A stretch of 12,836 nucleotides of DNA from Candidatus Dormiibacterota bacterium (GTDB taxonomy: Bacteria > Chloroflexota > Dormibacteria > Aeolococcales > Aeolococcaceae), in contig PMYJ01000171.1 of the NCBI GenBank assembly GCA_003170875.1, positions 23,486-36,321 of the forward strand, written 5' to 3'. The translations under genes were made by a program, and so were the position numbers. The notes under the pieces were generated by a model that was not told the origin of the DNA, did not search any database, and saw only the letters and a list, made by a program, of their open reading frames with translations. This document shows positions 5,890 through 12,830 of this stretch, piece by piece (position 1 is the stretch's first letter; each line of letters starts with the position of its first letter).

Positions 5890-7563
5890 TCAGAAGTCCA
5901 TGTCGTCGTCGCCGCCAAAGCCGCCACCGCCGAAACCACCGCCACCGCCGCCGTGGGAGTGGCCGTGGCCCTCCTCGTCCTCGTCCTCGGGCTCGGGGGC
6001 GTCGGCGATCAGAGCCTCGGTGGTCATGATCATGGTGGCGATCGAGACGGCGGACGTGAGAGCCGTTATCACGACCTTGGTGGGGTCGATGATCCCGCGC
6101 TGGACGAGGTTGCCGTACTCCTCGGTGACGACGTCGAATCCATCGTCACCGGTCAGCTCGGCGACCTTGTTGACCACGACCGCCCCCTCCAGGCCGGCGT
6201 TGGCCGCGATCTGCTTGAGCGGCGCGGAGAGCGCCTGACGGACGACGCGCGCCCCGGCGAGGGCGTCTCCGTCCAGCTTGAGGGCGTCGATGGCGTCGCG
6301 GGCCCGGATCAGGGCGACACCCCCGCCGGCGACACAGCCCTCCTCAAGGGCGGCGCGGGTGGCGTGGAGGGCGTCCTCGACCCGCCCCTTGCGCTCCTTC
6401 ATCGCCACCTCGGTGTCGGCCCCCACCTTGATCTGGGCAACCCCTCCGACCAGCCGGGCCAGCCGCTCCTGCAGCTTCTCCCGATCCCAATCGGAGTCGG
6501 TCTCCTCGATCTGCTGGCGGATCTCCTCGCAGCGCGCGTCGATGGCCTTGCGATCGCCACCCCCGCCCACCACCGTGGTGTCGTCCTTGGTGACGGTCAC
6601 CCGGTCGGCGGTGCCGAGATGACGAGGGGTGACCCCGTCCAGGCGGATGCCGACCTCCTCGCTGACCACGGTGGCCCCGGTGAGGGCCGCCAGGTCCTGG
6701 AGCATCGCCTTGCGGCGGTCGCCGAAGCCGGGGGCCTTGATCGCCACCGCGGTGAGCGTGCCCCGCATGCGGTTGACGACGAGGGTCGCGAGCGCCTCGG
6801 CGGTGACGTCCTCGGCCACGATGAGCAGGGGCCGCTTGGCCCCGGCGACCAGCTCCAGCACCGGCAGGAGGTCCCTCACCGCGCTGATCTTGGCGTCGGT
6901 GATGAGGATGGCCGGGTGGTCCAGCTCGGCGACCATCTCCTTCTGGTCGGTGACCAGGTAGGCGGAGACGTAGCCGCGGTCGAGCTGCATCCCCTCGACC
7001 ACCTCCACGGTGGTCTCGATGCCGTCGGCGGATTCGACGGTGACCACGCCCTCCTTGCCCACCTTGGCGAAGGCGTCGGCGAGCATCTCGCCGATCTCCG
7101 CGTCGTCCGCGCTGATGGTGGCGATGCGCCGGATGTCCGCATTGGTGTCGACGGGATGGGAGCGCTCGCGCACCGCACCGGCGGCGGCTGCGGCGGCGGC
7201 CAGCATCCCCTGGCGCAGCTCGACCGGGAAGGCCCCGGCGCCGAGCAGGCGCAGCCCCTCGTCGATCATCGCCCGGCTCAGCACGGTGGCGGTGGTGGTG
7301 CCGTCCCCGGCGAGGTCGTTGGTCTTGACCGCGACCTCGCGGAGGAGCTGGGCTCCCATGTTCTCGAAGTGATCCTTGAAGTCGAGGTCACGGGCGATCG
7401 TGACCCCGTCCGTGGTGATGAGCGGCGCTCCGAACTTCTTGTCCAGGACCACCGAGCGCCCGCGCGGGCCCAGGGTCACCGCGACGGCGTCGGCCACCGC
7501 GTCCACGCCGTGGCGGAGCAGCTGCCTCGCCTCGGTGTCGAATCGAAGTTGCTTAGCAGGCAT
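5890..7563 (-). CDS. groL: Chaperonin GroEL (Hsp60)
   Basis: A 557-residue group I chaperonin, which folds proteins in the cytoplasm as a double heptameric ring with ATP and GroES. ATP-site motifs are DGVTIA (52-57) and GDGTTT (86-91), with Asp52 and Asp87 at the canonical positions. IKAPGFGDRRK and the VEDALHATRAA stretch carrying the hydrolytic Asp are present, as is the late TEEYGNLVQRGIIDP segment. The C-terminal tail (about 523-557) is unusual: a run of Pro/Glu/Asp, then HGHSH, then Gly/Phe repeats ending DDDMDF. It resembles neither the GGM repeats of Escherichia coli nor a purely His-rich actinobacterial tail. The IIDP helix reads KVVITALTSAVS where most GroELs have KVTRxALQNAAS, a modest divergence. 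AAAGGAG at 7574-7580 lies 10 bases before the ATG. It follows groES by 88 bases in one operon. Confidence 0.97.
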   Translation of the reverse strand: MPAKQLRFDTEARQLLRHGVDAVADAVAVTLGPRGRSVVLDKKFGAPLITTDGVTIARDLDFKDHFENMGAQLLREVAVKTNDLAGDGTTTATVLSRAMIDEGLRLLGAGAFPVELRQGMLAAAAAAAGAVRERSHPVDTNADIRRIATISADDAEIGEMLADAFAKVGKEGVVTVESADGIETTVEVVEGMQLDRGYVSAYLVTDQKEMVAELDHPAILITDAKISAVRDLLPVLELVAGAKRPLLIVAEDVTAEALATLVVNRMRGTLTAVAIKAPGFGDRRKAMLQDLAALTGATVVSEEVGIRLDGVTPRHLGTADRVTVTKDDTTVVGGGGDRKAIDARCEEIRQQIEETDSDWDREKLQERLARLVGGVAQIKVGADTEVAMKERKGRVEDALHATRAALEEGCVAGGGVALIRARDAIDALKLDGDALAGARVVRQALSAPLKQIAANAGLEGAVVVNKVAELTGDDGFDVVTEEYGNLVQRGIIDPTKVVITALTSAVSIATMIMTTEALIADAPEPEDEDEEGHGHSHGGGGGGFGGGGFGGDDDMDF

Positions 7564-7573
7564 GCTCTCTCAG

Positions 7574-7580
7574 CTCCTTT
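7574..7580 (-). promoter_or_regulatory. Ribosome-binding site of groEL
   Basis: AAAGGAG on the minus strand, 10 bases before the ATG at 7563. It fixes the start and shows that this organism uses Shine-Dalgarno starts for internal operon genes. Confidence 0.75.
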
Positions 7581-7651
7581 GACGGGCGAGGGCGGCGCGA
7601 ACGTGGACGGGCCGTGCCGCCATCACGCCGGGCGTCAGGACGACCGCCGGC

Positions 7652-7957
7652 TCAGGCCTTGGCCTGGACGACGGCGAGGATGTCCTTCTCGGACAGGATG
7701 AGGTAGTCGACATCGTCGATCTTGACCTCGCTGCCGGCGTACTTGGCATACATCACCCGGTCTCCGACCGCAACGTCGAGCTTGATCCGCTCGCCGGTGC
7801 GCTCGTTGTACTTGCCGCTGCCGACCGCCTCGATGATCCCCTCCTGGGGCTTCTCCTTGGCGGTGTCGGGGAGGACGATCCCGCTCTTGGTCATTTCCTC
7901 ACGCTCGACGGGTTTGATGACGACGCGATCAGCCAGGGGGCGAAGCTTCAAGGCCAC
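7652..7957 (-). CDS. groS: Co-chaperonin GroES (Hsp10)
   Basis: A 101-residue protein, the usual length. It opens with LKLRPLADRVVIKPVE (3-18). The mobile loop that docks onto GroEL is seen as TKSGIVLPDTAKEKPQEG (23-40). GDRVMYAKYAGSEVKIDDVDYLILSEKDILAVV (65-97) forms the conserved C-terminal half. It caps the GroEL ring to enclose the folding chamber. The start is GTG at 7955-7957, with GGAGG (7965-7969) 7 bases upstream. It is the first gene of the groES-groEL operon and lies behind two CIRCE-type operators, so heat-shock control by the HrcA repressor is expected; hrcA is not in this window. Confidence 0.97.
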   Translation of the reverse strand: MALKLRPLADRVVIKPVEREEMTKSGIVLPDTAKEKPQEGIIEAVGSGKYNERTGERIKLDVAVGDRVMYAKYAGSEVKIDDVDYLILSEKDILAVVQAKA

Positions 7958-7964
7958 GGTGCGA

Positions 7965-7969
7965 CCTCC
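7965..7969 (-). promoter_or_regulatory. Ribosome-binding site of groES
   Basis: GGAGG on the minus strand, 7 bases before the GTG at 7957; it decides for this GTG start. Confidence 0.75.
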
Positions 7970-7973
7970 ACTT

Positions 7974-8000
7974 TTAGCACTCGGGACGGGTGACTGCTAA
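7974..8000. promoter_or_regulatory. CIRCE element (HrcA operator), copy 1
   Basis: Arms TTAGCACTC (7974-7982) and GACTGCTAA (7992-8000) are separated by exactly 9 bases. They match the CIRCE consensus (TTAGCACTC-N9-GAGTGCTAA) at 17 of 18 arm positions. It lies just downstream of the proposed -10 and over the expected transcription start, the usual place for HrcA to block groESL. Confidence 0.93.
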
Positions 8001-8023
8001 CACTCTAGCGAATCGAGTGCCAG
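7997..8023. promoter_or_regulatory. Second, degenerate CIRCE element overlapping copy 1
   Basis: Arms CTAACACTC (7997-8005) and GAGTGCCAG (8015-8023) are again separated by exactly 9 bases and match the CIRCE arms at 7 of 9 positions each. It shares four bases (CTAA, 7997-8000) with copy 1 and covers the proposed -10 and spacer of the groES promoter. Confidence 0.6.
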
Positions 8024-8031
8024 GACCGCAA
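8002..8031 (-). promoter_or_regulatory. groESL promoter (-35 TTGCGG, -10 TAGAGT)
   Basis: On the minus strand TTGCGG (8026-8031) and TAGAGT (8002-8007) are 18 bases apart, resembling a housekeeping sigma-70 promoter. The start point would be near 7995, inside the first CIRCE element, giving a leader of about 37 bases with a Shine-Dalgarno site. Confidence 0.6.
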
Positions 8032-8083
8032 CTGGGGGGTGATCTCGGGTCCACCGCGACCCGGCCCCCGGCTCCCCCCGGGC

Positions 8084-9280
8084 TCAGCCGGGCCCGGCGT
8101 CCGGCTGGGCTGCGGGCAGATCCGGGCTGGCGTCTCCGGCCGGCGGAGTCGGCCAGCAGTGGACGGGTCCCGTGACCTTGAGGGTGACCTGGGCACCGGC
8201 CTCGAGCCGCATGCCGCCGACCACCCTGGCGACCATCGGGGAGGCGGCGGCATCTTCCATGACCAGCCGGACGAGGGCGTCGTGGCCGTGGAAGCCGGTC
8301 TCGACCACCCGCGCCGCCACTCCGGGGCCTCCCCCCGCGGACGCCGCGACCCGGAGCTGCTCCGGACGCACCAGCACGGTGACCTGCTGGCGGGCGGGCC
8401 GGTGACCGTCGCGGAGCTCGAGCCAGCCGAGAGGGGTCTCGGCTGCCGAGCCGTACGAGATGCCCTCGATCAGGTTGGCCTCGCCCACGAAACGGGCCAG
8501 GTCGGGGTCGACGGGGGACTCGTAGAGGTCGCGAGGGGGTGCCACCTGGGCGACCACGCCGTCCCGGATGACGGCCACCAGGTCGGCGATGGAGAGGGCC
8601 TCGTCCTGGTCGTGCGTGACCAGGACGGCGGTGGCGCCGGAGCGCCGCACCGCGGCCCGGACGTCGGCCCGGACCGTCGCCCGCAGGCCGGCGTCCAGGG
8701 AGGCGAAGGGCTCGTCGAGAAGGACGATGCGCGGCCGGACGGCCAGGGCCCGCGCCAGCGCGACCCGCTGCTGCTGCCCCCCGGAGAGCTCATGCGGGTA
8801 GCGGCGCCCCAGGCCGGAGAGCCCCACGCGTTCGAGCAGCTCGGCGATCTCCGCCTCCCGGCCCTCACGCACGCGCAGCCCAAAGCCGACGTTGCCCTCC
8901 ACCGTCAGGTGAGGGAAGAGGCTCCCCTCCTGCGGGACGTAGCCGACGCGCCGGCGCTCGGCACGGAGATGGTGATGGTCGTCGTCGAGGATGACGCCAC
9001 CCACGGCCACGACCCCCCGGTCGGGTCGCTCGAAGCCGGCGAGGATGCGGAGGAGGGTCGTCTTACCACTGCCGGAGGCCCCGAGCACGGCCGCGAAGGC
9101 GCCGTCCGGCACGGTGAGGTCGACGCCACGCAGGACGGGGTGGTCTCCGAAGGCCTTGTGGAGGTCGGCGGCCGTCAGGCCCTCGGTGGCCGTGGGCGCC
9201 GCAAGGGACGCGGGGGCGGCGGCGGGCACGCTGGTGGACCCGATGCGGTCCGGGGCGATCGGAGCGCCGGGCTCGGACAT
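8084..9280 (-). CDS. Iron(III) ABC transporter ATP-binding protein, FbpC/PotA type
   Basis: A 398-residue ATPase that powers the import system encoded just upstream. Motifs run in order: Walker A GASGSGKT (67-74), Q-loop Gln117, signature LSGGQ (165-169), Walker B IVLLDEP (185-191), D-loop SLD (194-196) and switch His223. A C-terminal TOBE-like regulatory region covers about 275-375 (TVLVRPEQLRV at 301-311). The first about 33 residues are an Ala/Pro-rich extension and the last about 22 a Pro/Ala tail; neither is typical of the family. The frame is open far upstream, but the start is placed at the ATG at 9278-9280 because its A is also the last base of the permease stop codon (TGATG), indicating translational coupling. 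It is the last gene of the operon. Iron as substrate is inferred from the binding protein and iron box. Confidence 0.92.
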   Translation of the reverse strand: MSEPGAPIAPDRIGSTSVPAAAPASLAAPTATEGLTAADLHKAFGDHPVLRGVDLTVPDGAFAAVLGASGSGKTTLLRILAGFERPDRGVVAVGGVILDDDHHHLRAERRRVGYVPQEGSLFPHLTVEGNVGFGLRVREGREAEIAELLERVGLSGLGRRYPHELSGGQQQRVALARALAVRPRIVLLDEPFASLDAGLRATVRADVRAAVRRSGATAVLVTHDQDEALSIADLVAVIRDGVVAQVAPPRDLYESPVDPDLARFVGEANLIEGISYGSAAETPLGWLELRDGHRPARQQVTVLVRPEQLRVAASAGGGPGVAARVVETGFHGHDALVRLVMEDAAASPMVARVVGGMRLEAGAQVTLKVTGPVHCWPTPPAGDASPDLPAAQPDAGPG

Positions 9281-10878
9281 CACGAGGCCGTGCCGGCCCG
9301 GCTGGGCAGGCGGTCGAAGTAGCGGGCGAGGACGTAGCTGGGCACGGCGGCGATGGCGATGATGACCAGCGCGAAGGGCGCGGCCTGACCGTACGAGAGG
9401 TTCTGCTGGTACGCCCAGAACTGGGTGGCGAGGGTCTGGACGCCGGTCGGCACCAGGACGAGGGTGGCGGTCAGCTCGGTGGCGCAGGCGAGGAAGACGA
9501 GGCAGAAGGCGGCGGCGAGCCCCGGACCGATGAGGGGGAGGGTCACCCGCAGGAAGACCTCGTCCGGACGCCGGCCGAGGGAACGGGCGGCCTCCTCGAG
9601 AGCCACCGGGGCGTGGGCCACGGAAGCCCGGACCCCGACCAGGGCCAGTGGAAAGAAGAGGATCGCGTAGGCGGCGATCAGCAGCGTGGCGCTCTGGTAT
9701 CCGAAGCCTGCCGCGTAGCGCTCGGCGAAGTAGCTGATGGCGAGGGCGATGACGAGGCCGGGCATGGCCAGCACAAGGTACGTACTCCGCTCGAGCAACC
9801 GCCCGCCGCGACCGGAGTGGCGGACGGCGAGCAGGGCCACGGGCAGGGCCAGCAGGGTGGCGAGAGCCGCGGCCACGCCGCTGTAGAGGGCGGTGTGCCA
9901 GCCCGCGTCCAGAAGGGAGACCCCGGTCAGGAAGGCCCCCCCCGCGAACATCCAGTAGACGCTGGCGCCGAACGGCACACCGAGGGCGAGGGCGACCAGG
10001 ATGGCGAGCGCGGCGTGGACGGGCAGCGTGGCCCGGCCCAGACGGTGCCGGCGGATCGCCCGCTGGGCCTGCGCACCGGTGCGCACCGCTCGGCCCTTTC
10101 CCCGTGCGACGGGCTCGCCACCGAGGATCAGGCCGCCGAGCACCACCAGCACCAGCGAGAGGGCGCAGGCGGTGGGCACGTTGAAGGAGACCTGGAACTC
10201 GGTGAAGATCTCGGTGGTGAAGGTCTGGTAGCCGAGGATCTCGAAGGCGCCGTACTCCGCCAGGATCACCAGCGCGACCAGGACGCAACCGCCGAGGATG
10301 GCGCCCCGCGCCTGCCCGACGGTCACCCGCAGGAAGGTGCGGACCCGGCCCAGCCCGAGGCTGCGGGCCGCGTCCTCCAGTCCCGGGTCCGCGCCGCGCA
10401 GGCTGGCGGCCACGGGGAGGTAGACGAGGGGATAGACGGCCAGGGTCATGACCAGCACCGCGCCCTGGAATCCCTGCACCCAGGTCGAGATCGACGCCCA
10501 CCCGAAGCTGACCACGAAGTCGGGGATGGCGAACGGGATCACCAGCAGCACCGCCCAGATGCGGCGGCCGGGGAGGTCGGTGCACTCCACCAGCCAGGCC
10601 GTCAGGGTGCCGATCACTGCGCAGAGTGCGGTGACCACCACGGTGAGCCGGACGGTGTTCCAGAGCAGGGTGGCGGTCAGCGGCCGCCAGATGAGGTGGG
10701 CGATGGTGCCGACCCCGGAACCGCTCGCCTCGATGAGCAGGAAGAGGAGCGGTGCCAGCAGCACGACGGCGACCGCGCCGCTCGCCCCGAGCAGGAAGAG
10801 GGGAGGTAGATGCCGGCGCGGCGGGACCATCGGATCGGCGACCACCGGAGGCTCGGCGGCGACCCGGGTCGCGATCAC
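9280..10878 (-). CDS. Iron(III) ABC transporter permease, fused FbpB-type (two permease domains)
   Basis: A 532-residue inner-membrane protein carrying two copies of the binding-protein-dependent permease domain in one chain, as in FbpB/SfuB iron permeases. The first copy spans about 27-255 and the second about 285-520, each with about six membrane segments. The cytoplasmic EAA loops that grip the ATPase are EDAARSLGLGRVRTFLRVT (168-186) and EEAARSLGRRPDEVFLRVT (428-446). A basic linker (about 258-282) joins the halves. The start is drawn at the GTG at 10876-10878; an ATG 16 codons later is equally possible, and neither has a good Shine-Dalgarno. It begins 52 bases after the binding-protein stop and overlaps the ATPase gene by one base. 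Confidence 0.92.
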   Translation of the reverse strand: MIATRVAAEPPVVADPMVPPRRHLPPLFLLGASGAVAVVLLAPLLFLLIEASGSGVGTIAHLIWRPLTATLLWNTVRLTVVVTALCAVIGTLTAWLVECTDLPGRRIWAVLLVIPFAIPDFVVSFGWASISTWVQGFQGAVLVMTLAVYPLVYLPVAASLRGADPGLEDAARSLGLGRVRTFLRVTVGQARGAILGGCVLVALVILAEYGAFEILGYQTFTTEIFTEFQVSFNVPTACALSLVLVVLGGLILGGEPVARGKGRAVRTGAQAQRAIRRHRLGRATLPVHAALAILVALALGVPFGASVYWMFAGGAFLTGVSLLDAGWHTALYSGVAAALATLLALPVALLAVRHSGRGGRLLERSTYLVLAMPGLVIALAISYFAERYAAGFGYQSATLLIAAYAILFFPLALVGVRASVAHAPVALEEAARSLGRRPDEVFLRVTLPLIGPGLAAAFCLVFLACATELTATLVLVPTGVQTLATQFWAYQQNLSYGQAAPFALVIIAIAAVPSYVLARYFDRLPSRAGTAS

Positions 10879-10930
10879 GGGAGGCTCGGTCCGGGACCGG
10901 AGCCCTGAGCCCGCGACCGGCCCGGCGGCC

Positions 10931-11974
10931 TCACAGCAGGCCGGCCTGCTGCATCAGGGAGATGGCGGTCGACCCGTCGCCCAGCTCGGGGATGGTGATG
11001 GAGTTGGGCTGGAGCTCACCGAAGGGCGTCTCCGGCTGGGCGGTCGCGACCCCTGAGGCGATCGGGTACTCGTAGCTGGTCGACCGGCCGATGATCTCCT
11101 GGCCCTGCTCCGAGACGAGGAAGGCGAGGAATCTCTGGGCCGCCGCCTGGTGGGTGCTGGATCGCAGCACGGCGGCGCCGGAGACGTCCAGGACGTACCC
11201 CGGGTCTTGCGGGGCGAGGTAGGCGATCTTGGAGTGCACGTTGGAGGCGCCGAGCTCGGAGCCCATCCGGTACCAGTAGTACTGGTTGACGACCCCGAAG
11301 GCGACCGCTCCCCGGTTGACCTCGTCGGAGATGGTCTCGTTATCCGGGTAGATGTGGCTGCCGGCGTTGGCCTTGAGCCCCTCGAGCCAGGTGAGCGCGG
11401 CCGCCGACCCGTAGGTGCGCGCCACCGAGGTGACGATCGGCTGGAAGTCGGTCTCGCCCGGGGCGAGTGCCAGCTCTCCCTGGTAGCGGGGATCGGCGAG
11501 TTGGAGGATGGAGGTGGGCAGCTGACTCTCCGAGATCAGCGACGGATTGTAGACGAGGACGCTGACCCTAGCCGAGACCCCCACCCAGTCGCCCCGCGCC
11601 GAGTCGTACCGGCTCGGGGTGTCGGCGAGCGTAGACGGGTCGACGGACGCCAGCAGGCCCTTGCCCTGCAGGTACTCGAGGGCCGGCGAGTTCTCCGTGT
11701 AGATGACGTCGGCGGGTGAGCGCGATCCCTCCGAGACGATCTCGTCGGCCAGGGTGTCCTCGTCGTCGTTGCGGACGCTGACGGTGATCCCGGTCGCCTT
11801 CTCGAAGGCGCTGACCAGCGACTCGGTGGTCTGCGGGTGCTGTCCGTTGTAGAGGGTGATCTGGTCCCCGGATCCCGATGACGCGGCGCAGCCCACCAGC
11901 AGCCACCCCGCCGCCAGCGCCACCCCGAGCGCGCTCCACCCGGCGCGGAGCACGCGAAGTTGTGCGGCTGTCAT
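10931..11974 (-). CDS. Iron(III)-binding lipoprotein of ABC transporter (FbpA-like)
   Basis: A 347-residue extracytoplasmic binding protein. A signal peptide (about 5-28) ends in the lipobox LVGC with Cys29 as the lipidation site, so it is membrane-tethered on the outer face. The mature part matches the ferric-binding FbpA/FutA family. The iron ligands known from Neisseria FbpA have clear counterparts: His46 in YNGQHPQ, Glu94 in DVIYTENS, and the adjacent tyrosines Tyr232-Tyr233 in NQYYWYRMGSELG. This set argues for Fe3+ rather than polyamine, sulfate or thiamine. ATG start at 11974; the nearest purine-rich stretch, GGGAG at 11988-11992, is 13 bases away, so the start is only moderately secure. 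It is the first gene of the three-gene transporter operon, about 80 bases downstream of an iron box and after a DtxR-family regulator gene. Confidence 0.93.
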   Translation of the reverse strand: MTAAQLRVLRAGWSALGVALAAGWLLVGCAASSGSGDQITLYNGQHPQTTESLVSAFEKATGITVSVRNDDEDTLADEIVSEGSRSPADVIYTENSPALEYLQGKGLLASVDPSTLADTPSRYDSARGDWVGVSARVSVLVYNPSLISESQLPTSILQLADPRYQGELALAPGETDFQPIVTSVARTYGSAAALTWLEGLKANAGSHIYPDNETISDEVNRGAVAFGVVNQYYWYRMGSELGASNVHSKIAYLAPQDPGYVLDVSGAAVLRSSTHQAAAQRFLAFLVSEQGQEIIGRSTSYEYPIASGVATAQPETPFGELQPNSITIPELGDGSTAISLMQQAGLL

Positions 11975-12053
11975 GCGGAGGGCTCGTCTCCCACGGGCCT
12001 GTGTCGTAGAGCGACGCCGGCCGGGGCCCGTCCTCCCCGGTCGAGGGCGGCAG

Positions 12054-12072
12054 TTAGCTTAGTCTAAGCTAA
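12054..12072. promoter_or_regulatory. DtxR/IdeR-type iron box, perfect 19-bp palindrome
   Basis: TTAGCTTAG-T-CTAAGCTAA is a perfect inverted repeat with a single central base. It matches the IdeR/DtxR consensus (TTAGGTTAGSCTAACCTAA) at 16 of 19 positions; the two non-central changes are a symmetric G-to-C and C-to-G pair. It stands between the DtxR-family gene and the iron transporter operon, over a likely -10, so metal-dependent repression of the transporter is expected. Confidence 0.88.
12061..12066 (-). promoter_or_regulatory. Probable -10 of iron transporter operon, inside the iron box
   Basis: TAGACT on the minus strand lies at the centre of the palindrome and has the same TAGAnT form as the -10s proposed for groES, the acetyltransferase and the helicase. 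No good -35 lies 16-18 bases upstream. The leader to the binding-protein ATG would be about 80 bases. Confidence 0.4.
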
Positions 12073-12090
12073 TCGAGAGGCGCAACTCAG
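12068..12090. repeat. Direct repeat copy A (duplicate of regulator gene 3' end)
   Basis: This 23-base stretch is identical at 20 positions to 12125-12147, which holds the last codons and stop of the DtxR-family gene. The offset is 57 bases. This copy is non-coding and partly overlaps the iron box. Confidence 0.6.
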
Positions 12091-12117
12091 GCAGCGCGCT
12101 GCCCGGGGCATACCCCG
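12090..12117. terminator. Two adjacent GC hairpins after the DtxR-family gene
   Basis: GGCAGCGCGCTGCC (12090-12103) is a perfect 14-bp palindrome. Immediately next to it CGGGG and CCCCG (12104-12117) form a 5-bp stem with a 4-base CATA loop. They begin 8 bases after the regulator's stop codon and could end its transcript before the iron transporter promoter. No U-tract follows. Confidence 0.35.
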
Positions 12118-12124
12118 ACCCCGC

Positions 12125-12147
12125 GCTAACCGCGAGGCGCAACCCAG
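12125..12147. repeat. Direct repeat copy B (3' end of DtxR-family gene)
   Basis: This is the partner of 12068-12090. It contains the stop codon and the codons for the final VAPRG residues of the regulator, so it is probably the ancestral copy. Confidence 0.6.
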
Positions 12148-12830
12148 ACCGCCCGCGCCGCGCCGCGGTCCAGCGCGACCGCCGTTCCCTCCACCTCCAC
12201 GCCGAGCGACGCCCCGATGGTGCGGACGGTCACGCTCCGGCCCGGCGTGACATCGAGCTCGTGGAGCAGCCGGAGCAGCTGGGGAGCCTCGTGCTCGGCG
12301 ACCTCGGAGATCCTCACCACCTCCGCCGGCTCTCCGGGCGGCAGGAGGTCGAGCCGGACCAGTCCGGCCGGGAGGGTACCCCGACCGGGGACGGGGTTGC
12401 CGTGAGGGCAGGAGCGGGGGTGCTCGAGGTGCTGGTCGAGGCGGTCCACCACCTCGTCGGAGACCCCGTGCACGAGCGAGGATGCCTCGCGGTCCCCGGC
12501 GGCCCAATCCAGGCCGAGGACGTCGACCAGCCAGCGCTCGAGAATGCGGTGGCGGCGCACCAGGTCGGAGGCCGCCGCTTCGCCCGCGGCGGTGAGGCTG
12601 ATGCTCCGGTCCTCGGCCACCTCGACCCAGCCGTCGCGGGCCAGCCGGTGGAGGGTGACGGTCACCGTCGGCCGGCTCACCCCCAGCCAGTCGGCGAGGC
12701 CGCCGGGCCGGGTCACGTCGCCCTCGTGCGCGATGTAGTAGATCGCCTCCAGGTAGCGTCCGGCGGTCTCGCTGAGGTGCCCGGACTCGGGAGCGGGGAT
12801 TTGTGCCATCGCTGAAACCGATGGTGACAT
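12126..12830 (-). CDS. DtxR/MntR-family metal-dependent transcriptional regulator with atypical metal site
   Basis: A 234-residue protein with the three-part DtxR layout. The winged helix is at about 22-85 (ETAGRYLEAIYYI, then the recognition helix around VSRPTVTVTLHRL at 51-63). The dimerisation/metal domain is at about 88-150 (VRRHRILERWL, SDEVVDRL, CPHGNPVPG). The C-terminal FeoA/SH3-like domain is at about 170-232. Aligned by eye to DtxR, the primary site residues Met10, Cys102 and Glu105 are replaced by Arg25, Ser117 and Val120, and only His106 is kept (His121). At the ancillary site His79 and Glu83 are kept (His94, Glu98) but His98 is Asp113. It most likely controls the adjacent iron transporter through the palindrome at 12054-12072. 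ATG at 12830 is used; an ATG 7 codons in also fits. The upstream region is cut off by the window. Confidence 0.9.
   Translation of the reverse strand: MSPSVSAMAQIPAPESGHLSETAGRYLEAIYYIAHEGDVTRPGGLADWLGVSRPTVTVTLHRLARDGWVEVAEDRSISLTAAGEAAASDLVRRHRILERWLVDVLGLDWAAGDREASSLVHGVSDEVVDRLDQHLEHPRSCPHGNPVPGRGTLPAGLVRLDLLPPGEPAEVVRISEVAEHEAPQLLRLLHELDVTPGRSVTVRTIGASLGVEVEGTAVALDRGAARAVWVAPRG

Noticed and set aside
5953..7701. A 582-codon plus-strand frame opposite groEL.
   Set aside because: It is antisense to an unmistakable groEL, low-complexity, and continues into the groES-groEL gap without any motif.
8024..8083. G/C runs after the ATPase stop looked like a terminator hairpin.
   Set aside because: Complementary arms are short and ambiguous within runs of C and G, and no T-tract follows; nothing specific can be supported.
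9281..10585. The ATPase frame stays open for over 400 codons upstream, suggesting a much longer protein.
   Set aside because: That stretch is rich in Arg, Pro and Gly, has no family features, and lies wholly over the well-supported permease gene in another frame. The ATPase homology and the TGATG junction place the start at 9280.
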